From: Entamoeba histolytica HM-1:IMSS
Taxonomy: Eukaryota > Evosea > Mastigamoebida > Endamoebidae
Length of the DNA stretch: 47,313 bases
Assembly: GCF_000208925.1 (NCBI RefSeq)
Contig: NW_001914880.1
Coordinates: forward strand, 1 to 47,313
Direction of reading: 5' to 3'
This document shows positions 40,483 to 47,313 of this stretch, one piece after another; position 1 is the stretch's first letter; every line of letters starts with the position of its first letter. Below the pieces are notes generated by a model that had not been told where the DNA came from, did not search any database, and was given only the letters and a program-made list of their open reading frames with translations. Made by a program: the position numbers and the translations under genes.

Positions 40483-41807
40483 TATATATTATTTTAAAGT
40501 TATTCTTCTCATGTTCCAATTTGTGTTTTAAATTTTTTCTTGCGACATTTCTTTTTCTAATTTTTCTTCATTTTTATGATTTAAATGATCTTTCTTTATT
40601 TCTTTTCTTTCTAAAACCTCTTCCTATTTCTATATTCTTTTGTACTATTACTTTTTGTTCTTAACTTTATCTCTCTTCGTATCGTCTTCTTGTGTCATTG
40701 TTCCAAATTCTTATTCTTGCACTTTTTCTTCATATGTTCATTTCTTCTCTTTCTTTTCTGTTCATACCTATTTCTAACGATAACATATTGTTTGTTTAAA
40801 TAATTTAATATTAAGTAGTGCTGTTTTGATTTGGATATGGCATTAACACTATTTTTGTTCTGATTGTTTTTATCGTAAAAAATCCAAACTATATTTTATA
40901 AGTTATTTAATATATATGGACTAAATCAGAAACATCTCTATCGTTTTCTTTTTTGTTTCTTTTTGAATTTATATCCCTTCATTTCTCATATCCCTCTCAA
41001 TATTTAAAATACTTTTCTTCACATTCTATTCTTCTCTCATTCATTGAAAATATCCTTTTAATAATTATTATCTCCATTTCTCAAAAGAAATAAACAAGTG
41101 AGTAACCTTTCAATAACAATTAAAACACTCTTCTCAACTCTATAACATCACCTCCATTTCCAATTTGTTTGTACTATATTAGTTTATGTTAATACTATAA
41201 TTTTGTATTATTATACACACTCATACAAATCAATTTTTTCATTTTTATTAAAGTGATGTTTTTGGTTGAATATAAATTAAAAAAGAACAAAACACAATAC
41301 TTAATTTCTTTGTTATTGTTTTTAAAATATCTCAGTGTCTCAAATAATTATTTAAACCACAATAAATTAAAGAAATGATTCTTTCCTTAATTGGCATGGA
41401 ATTAATTGAGCTTAGCATTTGTAAAAACACAACAATAAATTATATGAACGAAATATTTAAAATGTTTTGATTATTAAAATAAAACAATATATTAGAACAA
41501 CATAAAATAAGTGTGTGACATTGTTCATTGAAATGGAAAAAGAACAACAGAAGTGTTATACTAAAATATATTTGATTAGTTATTTCAATGTTTATGAATT
41601 AAATTTCTTAATAATCATTCAAAAATTTTGAATGAATAAGTATATAATGACTTATGAAATAACACCAGATAGAATAAGAATTTTTTACGAATTAATTATA
41701 AATTTTAATTATTTTTATTTTTTATTAAGAAAAGTTCAATTTTTAAATACAATTTAAAAATAAACATCTTTTCACAAAAAACTAGTTAAACTAAGTTTAT
41801 TTTTCTT
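40483..41807. other. 1.3-kb gene-free region
   Basis: 40500-40790 is pyrimidine-rich on the + strand (purine-rich on the minus strand) with frequent stops. The rest is ordinary AT-rich spacer up to the 3' end of AlaRS. No RNA gene found. Confidence 0.45.
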
Positions 41808-44750
41808 TTAGAGTTGGAACTCAATAAATCCTGCTTTCTTGAGAAAATCAGTAACTAAAGTAACATTACCTCCAATACTTCCAGTAACTTCCACATACCC
41901 TTCAATAACTTCTGGTTTCTTTCCTTTTACTTTTACTTTCAAAGGAGAAATTCTAAATGGAACAGATTTTTCCTTCTTCTCTTCTTTTCCTTCTTCTTTC
42001 TTTTCTTGTTTTCTTTTTGAGACTTTACTCTTCTCAAGAATTTCTTTTAATTCTTCTGCTTTGAAGTCAGAAGTATTAACCAATGCATAAATCATTCCTT
42101 CAGCGAGAACCAAGACACTTTTACCTGCTTTTTTAAATTCTGGAGCATGTTGAGGAATAAATGAAACACAAGTTGTTTGAGTAGCACCAGGGATTGAGGC
42201 AAACACCATTTTATTCTTTTCATCAAGAATTACTCTCATATACAAATTGAAAATTTCACCAATCATTTTACTACTTTGTTTTGTTAATTTTTTATAATCA
42301 GTAAAGATTCTTTCAAGAGTTGGTTGTAATACTTCTGGAAGAACACTGTAAGAATCACAAAGATCATTAATAAGATTCTTTTCCATTGCCATATTTTTAT
42401 AAGCAGCATCACCAGCAACAAATCTAATTCTAACAACACCATCTGAAATTCTATTTGTTTTAATAATTCTAATAAGTCCAACTTGTGAAGTATTATCACA
42501 ATGTGTACCACAACAAGCTTCAGTGTCATAACCAGAAATATCAACGATTCTAACTTCATTACCAGCAACAACACCTCCTTGGTACAAAGAAAATCCATAT
42601 CTCTTTTCAGCTTCTTCTTTAGATAAAACAAATTTATTAATTTTCAAACTCTTTCGAATCATTTCATTTGCAAGTTTTTCAATTGCATTTTCTTCTTCTC
42701 TGGTAATAGATGAGAAATGGGTAATATCTAAATGTGCTTCTTCAACTGTTTTCTTTGCTCCATTTTGCCATACATGTGGACCAAGAACTTGATGTGCTGC
42801 TTGATGAATAATATGTGTAGCAGTATGATGAGCTCTTAATTGATTTCTTCTTTGATCATCAACATATCCAGTAACAACTTGACCTTTTAGTTCGTTCCAA
42901 TTCTTAAGGTCTGAATTAATATGATGAAGAATACATTTGCCAACTTTTTCAACATAAGTAACATCGTAGATAACTCCATCAATTTTAATCTTTCCAGTAT
43001 CATTATCTTGTCCTCCTCCAATTGGATAAAATGCACTTTCTTTCAAAATAACAAGGTTATGAACTCCAGTACCTTTTCCTTTTTCATCAACTTTTTCCAA
43101 TATACTAACTATTTCACTATTAAATTCTCTTAAATCACCATTTTCATAGAAAAGTTCTTTTGTTTCAGGAATATCAGCAGTTTCATATAATTCTGTTGGA
43201 AGCATTTTAACTCTTTGATCTTCTAATTCTGCAAGTTTAGTATACAAATTATCTGGAATTGGAAGTTTAGAAATTTCATTAATTTTATCTGGAGATAATC
43301 CATATGACTTCATTGCAAAGATCCAATCATCAACAGTCAATACACCTTTTTTCTTTTTAAGTAAAGTTTGAACTTTTTGTTGTGACTCAATATCAGTAGT
43401 GCACCATCTTTGATACTCCATTTCAATAATCTTTCTAAATGATTTATATTCATCAAATTTACCATATATCTTTTCAAGGTCTTTTTTATGGCATTCAAAT
43501 AATTCCATAAGTCCATCCATACCACCAAGTTTTTCCCACCATCCATTCTTAGCAAGAATACTAAACATTCTTCTTACAATATTTCTTAAATTAGCTCCTC
43601 CTCCTACAGCAGATGGTAAAGCTCCATCATAAATTGCAATTAACATAGTTCTTGAATGATCAGCAATAATATAAAGATCTCTTGCGGGTTGAATAGCTTT
43701 TTGCAAAACCTCTCTATTTTCAACTCCACATTCTTTAGCAATATCAGCCCATGCTTTATTTACATCTTTACATTCATCCAAATTAAGTAAACAACAGTAT
43801 GGAGCAAACTTAGAAATAACATCACTTTCTAAAGTGACTCCAAGTTTTGATTGAAGATATTTAACTGCACCTGGGAATGCTTCTAAATAAGAAGTTGGTG
43901 TTCCATTAATTAACCAAGGAATTCTCTCAAGTCCAATTCCTACATCAATGACTTGATGTTTTAATGGTTCAAACTCTCCTTTAACAAAGTCAAGAATTTT
44001 ATATTGAGTAAATACCATATTTCCAACTTCAAGTCCTTTAACAAACATTTCAATTGATGGTCCAAGATTTCCTCCACCACACCAAACATCTTCAATGAGA
44101 GTAATGTCATCAAGTTCAATTTCAAGTTCTTTTGTTAACCATCTAAGATTATAGTCAACACATTCTTCTTTGAAATAAACATATTTTTGAGGTGAATTAA
44201 ATACTTGAAGACCAATCATAATAAATCCAGAAAAATGTCTTCCTGATATTCCAATATTATCAAGATCATTAAATCTAAGACAAAATTGTGGACAAATTAA
44301 TGGATTTGCTGGTGGTTCTAATTGTCCAGTAACACAATATGGTTGGAAACAATAAATACCTGCAGCAACAAAATCTACATCATTTCTCCATCTAGCAACT
44401 ACTGGATATCTTTTAATAGCAGTAGCTGGGATTTCTGTAGAAGTTAAAGCTTTTTCATAAGTTTTCCATGCTTCATCAATAGTAATTTTATGTCCTTTAG
44501 CTCCAATACCACAACCAGTTCCAATAAATTTATATTTTCCTTCACAATTAGAATCTCCACATGTTTTTACTCTAGTAGTGGCTGTACTCCAATAATGTTC
44601 ATGGCAAATAGGACATTCATGTCGTTCAAATCCATACTTTCTAAGTGTATTAACAGGATAATACTCTTCAAAATTAGCAGCAAATTTTGGTTTTGATTTA
44701 GCTTTAAACTCTTTTGGAGTCATAGCTTTAACTTCTTTCATTTCAGTCAT
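41808..44750 (-). CDS. Alanyl-tRNA synthetase, archaeal type
   Basis: 980 aa, intronless. It charges tRNA-Ala with alanine in the cytosol. The N-terminus is archaeal, not eukaryotic: a Zn-binding start (CPICHEHYWSTATTRVKTCG), then YPVVARWRNDVDFVAAGIYC, PPANPLICPQFCLRFNDLDN and GISGRHFSGF, and VWCGGGNLGPSIEMFVKGLE. The editing domain has HTATH (about residue 641) and CCGTHC (about 746), the zinc and editing motifs. A Lys/Glu-rich insert near residue 905-920 precedes a DHHA1-like C-terminal domain. Full length with no broken motif. A lateral gain from archaea is the likeliest origin. Confidence 0.94.
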   Translation of the reverse strand: MTEMKEVKAMTPKEFKAKSKPKFAANFEEYYPVNTLRKYGFERHECPICHEHYWSTATTRVKTCGDSNCEGKYKFIGTGCGIGAKGHKITIDEAWKTYEKALTSTEIPATAIKRYPVVARWRNDVDFVAAGIYCFQPYCVTGQLEPPANPLICPQFCLRFNDLDNIGISGRHFSGFIMIGLQVFNSPQKYVYFKEECVDYNLRWLTKELEIELDDITLIEDVWCGGGNLGPSIEMFVKGLEVGNMVFTQYKILDFVKGEFEPLKHQVIDVGIGLERIPWLINGTPTSYLEAFPGAVKYLQSKLGVTLESDVISKFAPYCCLLNLDECKDVNKAWADIAKECGVENREVLQKAIQPARDLYIIADHSRTMLIAIYDGALPSAVGGGANLRNIVRRMFSILAKNGWWEKLGGMDGLMELFECHKKDLEKIYGKFDEYKSFRKIIEMEYQRWCTTDIESQQKVQTLLKKKKGVLTVDDWIFAMKSYGLSPDKINEISKLPIPDNLYTKLAELEDQRVKMLPTELYETADIPETKELFYENGDLREFNSEIVSILEKVDEKGKGTGVHNLVILKESAFYPIGGGQDNDTGKIKIDGVIYDVTYVEKVGKCILHHINSDLKNWNELKGQVVTGYVDDQRRNQLRAHHTATHIIHQAAHQVLGPHVWQNGAKKTVEEAHLDITHFSSITREEENAIEKLANEMIRKSLKINKFVLSKEEAEKRYGFSLYQGGVVAGNEVRIVDISGYDTEACCGTHCDNTSQVGLIRIIKTNRISDGVVRIRFVAGDAAYKNMAMEKNLINDLCDSYSVLPEVLQPTLERIFTDYKKLTKQSSKMIGEIFNLYMRVILDEKNKMVFASIPGATQTTCVSFIPQHAPEFKKAGKSVLVLAEGMIYALVNTSDFKAEELKEILEKSKVSKRKQEKKEEGKEEKKEKSVPFRISPLKVKVKGKKPEVIEGYVEVTGSIGGNVTLVTDFLKKAGFIEFQL

Positions 44751-44762
44751 GCTTTCAACTAA

Positions 44763-44771
44763 TGAATTTTT
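44763..44771 (-). promoter_or_regulatory. Initiator of the AlaRS gene
   Basis: AAAAATTCA on the minus strand, exact Entamoeba Inr consensus, 13-21 nt upstream of the ATG, so the 5' UTR would be ~15-20 nt. Confidence 0.55.
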
Positions 44772-44776
44772 TAGTC

Positions 44777-44782
44777 AACCCT
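44777..44782. promoter_or_regulatory. AACCCT motif upstream of AlaRS
   Basis: AACCCT on the + strand, i.e. AGGGTT relative to the gene, 27-32 nt before the ATG and just upstream of the Inr. The orientation is opposite to that at MAK16, RPS19 and PABP. Confidence 0.35.
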
Positions 44783-45762
44783 TTCAGGTCTTCTTTCTTT
44801 TTTTTTATTCGTAACACCCCTCTTTTTGTTTTTTCAGAATTTCCATTCATTAAACATTTCATTTTTCTCATTTTTGGTTCTAAGTTTTTCTTTATTGATA
44901 ACACATTTTTCTTTTATATTTTATTTTTTTAATATCATGTAATTGATGGATGTATTTGACAAGTTAAAAACACTCTTTGTTTATATTTATAGACTAAGGG
45001 TTTTAGTGTTTGTTTTTCTTATTATTTTTCTTGTGAAAAATAAAATATTAAATTTTTGACGTATTGTTAAAGAAATAAATAGCTTATTGGTATATAATAT
45101 TAAAAGTAAAAAACTATTTTATACTTTGGTTAGTAAATAATAGAACTATAAAAATAAACCAAAAATTGATTATAAGAGATTAAATTATTTCTTCTCTCTG
45201 AATTTATTTAATAATAAAGTAAGTCTATGAAAAAAAATTAAGACTAAAAACAATGTATTTATTTCAATAAAAATAAGTAATAACAAATTAAAATATTAAT
45301 TATTTCTTAAACAGGAATGGAATAATTAAAGTTTCAAAATAATTTATTTAGTAGAAGTATTTATTTTTTAATATAAAATTCTATTTGATTAATTTTAAAA
45401 TTATGAAAATTAATTAAAGTATTATTAAACAAATATAATCTCAATACTATTAAATATGATAAAAACTTTATTTTATAAAATAATTTTGTTATAAAATTTC
45501 TTTTAAAAAAAAAACAATTAATTATTCATAAATTTTTGTTATTATAAACAAAATAATACCGTATGTTAAAAGTCAATAATAGATTCATAAATGTTTAATT
45601 TTTATTGAAAAAAGAATAATTTTTTAATAAGTTATAAAGTAAAGAACAAGAAATAGTGAAAGAAAATCAAATGATTTACTAAGAAATTCAATATTCTCGT
45701 TTTTTTTTTTTATTAAAAGAAAAAGCTCAAAAAGTTAGTAAGTTTAGACTTTTGTTTTATAC
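44783..45762. other. Divergent intergenic region
   Basis: About 1 kb between AlaRS (-) and the RibL-like gene (+), extremely AT-rich in 45030-45720, where GC is only a few percent. No gene recognised. Confidence 0.5.
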
Positions 45763-46269
45763 ATGAAAGGAAAAACAAAACAAACAAAACAAATACTACA
45801 TGACTTAAAAGAAAGATTTGGTGAAGGACCTTATGAGGTTATGATTGCTGGTACATTTGATTTAATTCATCCAGGACATATTCATTTTATACAAGAAGCT
45901 GCTCAATTTGGAAGAGTAATTGTTATTATTGCACGTGACAGTGTTGTTAAAAGAATAAAACAAAGAGAAACAGTATTAGATGAGAAAATGAGACAAAGTA
46001 TTGTTGAAGGAATAAAAGGAGTGAGTGAAGTAGTTTTAGGATGTGAGAATGGGAATTGGTATGAGCCAATTTTAAAAAGAAATCCACATTTATTTTTAAT
46101 GGGATTTAATCAACCTGGAGATTTGTTTCGTTTTGAGAAAGTAATTCATGAAAAAGGAGGAAGAACAATATTTAGAAGGTCAAATTCAATGGAAAAGTCA
46201 TATTCTTTACAATCATCTTCTCAAATACGGAGAAGAGTAATAGAAATAGTAAATAACAAAATACAATAA
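45763..46269 (+). CDS. Cytidylyltransferase-fold nucleotidyltransferase, FAD synthase (RibL)-like
   Basis: 168 aa, intronless. Rossmann-like HIGH nucleotidyltransferase. The signature MIAGTFDLIHPGHIHFIQEA holds the HxGH (HPGH) site, VIVIIARDSVVKRIKQRE is typical of the archaeal FAD synthetase subgroup, PHLFLMGFNQ follows, and a late SSSQIRRR stands in for the ISSTxIR motif. The most likely activity is FMN + ATP (or CTP) to FAD, which would matter for this organism's flavoproteins. Glycerol-3-phosphate or ethanolamine-phosphate cytidylyltransferase is the main alternative. Archaeal-like origin is inferred. Confidence 0.78.
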   Translation: MKGKTKQTKQILHDLKERFGEGPYEVMIAGTFDLIHPGHIHFIQEAAQFGRVIVIIARDSVVKRIKQRETVLDEKMRQSIVEGIKGVSEVVLGCENGNWYEPILKRNPHLFLMGFNQPGDLFRFEKVIHEKGGRTIFRRSNSMEKSYSLQSSSQIRRRVIEIVNNKIQ

Positions 46270-46479
46270 AATATAATTATGGAGATACAAGGAAATAACA
46301 GTCATAAAGGAGAATAATTTTATTAATTTTCATTTAATATTTTTTATTATTAACAAATAAAAATAAGAAAAGTTTGGAGGTAAATTTACTTGAAATAAAA
46401 TCAAGTCTCCTTCTAAACCAAGAGGATTGTAATTCCAAGTTCATATAAACTTAAAAAAGGTAATAACTTATATTAAACA

Positions 46480-47313
46480 ATGGAAACAATAAAGGATGTT
46501 GTAATTGGGAAATCCTTTAATAACTGGATAATTATTAAGAAACTTGGAGAAGGTGGATTTGGTTTGTAATTTAAAAATAAAATAATAAAATTAAAAGAGT
46601 AAAAAGAGAAGAATATAAGACTGAAAGATTTTAGGGTCTGTTTATAAATGTCAAAGTATTATTGATCCAACACAATTTGCAGCATTAAAAATATTTTGTC
46701 AAGAGAATGATGCATTAACAGAAACAGAAATAATAAGAAAATTAGAACATAATGAAGGAGTTATTAATATGATAGAATGTGGATATTCTGATTTTGGGTA
46801 TATTATGATTATGGATCTTCAAGGAATTAATTTAAAATTATTTAAAGAATTACTTCCAGAACATCAATTTTCACAAGAAACATCACTAAGATTATTATTA
46901 AGAATGATTAAAATTTTACAATTTATTCATAAAGAAGGAATAGTTCATTGTGATATTAAACCATCTAATTTCGTAGTTAAAGGAAAAGAAGATATTGTTT
47001 TAATCGATTTTGGTATTGCTGAATATTATCAAGACCAATTTGGAAATAAAAAAAATAGAAAAGAACATAGAGGATTTAGAGGAACTTTACAATATGCTTC
47101 TGTTAATGCTCATTTAAAAAAACCAGTATCTAGAACTGATGATTTAGTATATGCTTTTTTTATTTATTTTGAAAATATTCTTGGAAGTTTACCATGGAAT
47201 AGTTTAAATGATTCTCCTCAACAAATTTGTGAAAAAAAAATTCAATTTAAAGAAAGTGGAATTTATAAATATACTCAAATACAAAGGCCTGTTATTAATT
47301 CTTTTCAAACTAT
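46480..47313 (+). CDS. Casein kinase 1-like protein kinase, cut by window end
   Basis: Partial. Exon 1 is 46480-46561 and exon 2 starts 46635. The 73-nt intron starts GTTTGTA and ends TTTTAG, and falls inside the glycine loop: KLGEGGFG joins to SVYKC in frame. The catalytic loop IVHCDIKPSNFVV and DFG (LIDFGIAEYY) are intact. RGTLQYASVNAHLKKPVSRTDDL is the CK1/tau-tubulin-kinase version of the APE region, so this is a CK1-family Ser/Thr kinase. The ATP-binding Lys sits in AALKIF. The C-terminal lobe continues past the edge. Substrates unknown. Confidence 0.9.

Noticed and set aside
43337..43555. Alternate frames inside AlaRS
   Set aside because: Overlap a fully recognised 980-aa gene. No independent support.
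1..47313. CRISPR arrays, prophage or bacterial operons
   Set aside because: No spaced repeats, ribosome binding sites or phage genes. Introns and a LINE show nuclear eukaryotic DNA.

Overview
The window looks like nuclear DNA of an Entamoeba species. It is extremely AT-rich, with compact and mostly intronless genes. The few introns are 45-91 nt and nearly all begin GTTTGTT and end in AG. The gene content fits an anaerobic archamoeba: a PPi-dependent PEP carboxykinase, small 2[4Fe-4S] ferredoxins, an iron alcohol dehydrogenase, a BspA-like leucine-rich-repeat protein and an EhLINE-like retrotransposon. I cannot tell the species from sequence alone. Many genes had to be joined by hand across introns, and the splice sites given are inferred from the GTTTGT...AG rule plus frame and family fit.

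Layout. 1-9.8 kb: GNA1-type acetyltransferase (-), DHHC palmitoyltransferase (+), divergent actin-related protein (-), flavodoxin-like protein (-), a degenerate transhydrogenase-alpha-like membrane protein (-) head to head with a TMEM144-like transporter (+), and a flavin reductase-like protein (+). 10.3-16 kb: PPi-PEPCK (+), BspA-like LRR protein (+), and a hypoxanthine/uracil-type DNA glycosylase (+). 16.5-21.3 kb: one nearly full-length but frameshifted LINE on the minus strand, flanked by a 15-bp direct repeat that looks like its target-site duplication. 21.4-28.4 kb: monoubiquitin (-), cyclin (-), secreted Lys-rich protein (-), two identical ferredoxin genes arranged as an inverted repeat, and a DEK-like chromatin protein (-). 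28.9-36.6 kb: MAK16 (+), TBC RabGAP (-) divergent from a three-exon PEX19 (+), an orphan gene (+), an AAAP amino-acid transporter (-) divergent from ribosomal protein S19 (+), and poly(A)-binding protein (+). 36.6-47.3 kb: a near-perfect 22-bp-arm palindrome, iron ADH (+), ADP-ribosylglycohydrolase (-), an orphan gene (-), an archaeal-type alanyl-tRNA synthetase (-), a RibL-like nucleotidyltransferase (+), and a CK1-type kinase (+) cut off by the window end.

There are no operons. Genes that work together are scattered, but several themes recur. One is anaerobic redox and energy metabolism (PEPCK, ferredoxins, flavodoxin, flavin reductase, ADH). Another is translation (MAK16, RPS19, PABP, AlaRS), whose four genes share an AACCCT-type motif just upstream of the start codon that I did not see that close to the other genes. 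A third is organelle and membrane traffic (PEX19, TBC, DHHC). The most notable items are the hidden split PEX19, the identical inverted ferredoxin pair, the long hairpin upstream of ADH, and the transhydrogenase-like protein without a nucleotide-binding glycine loop.
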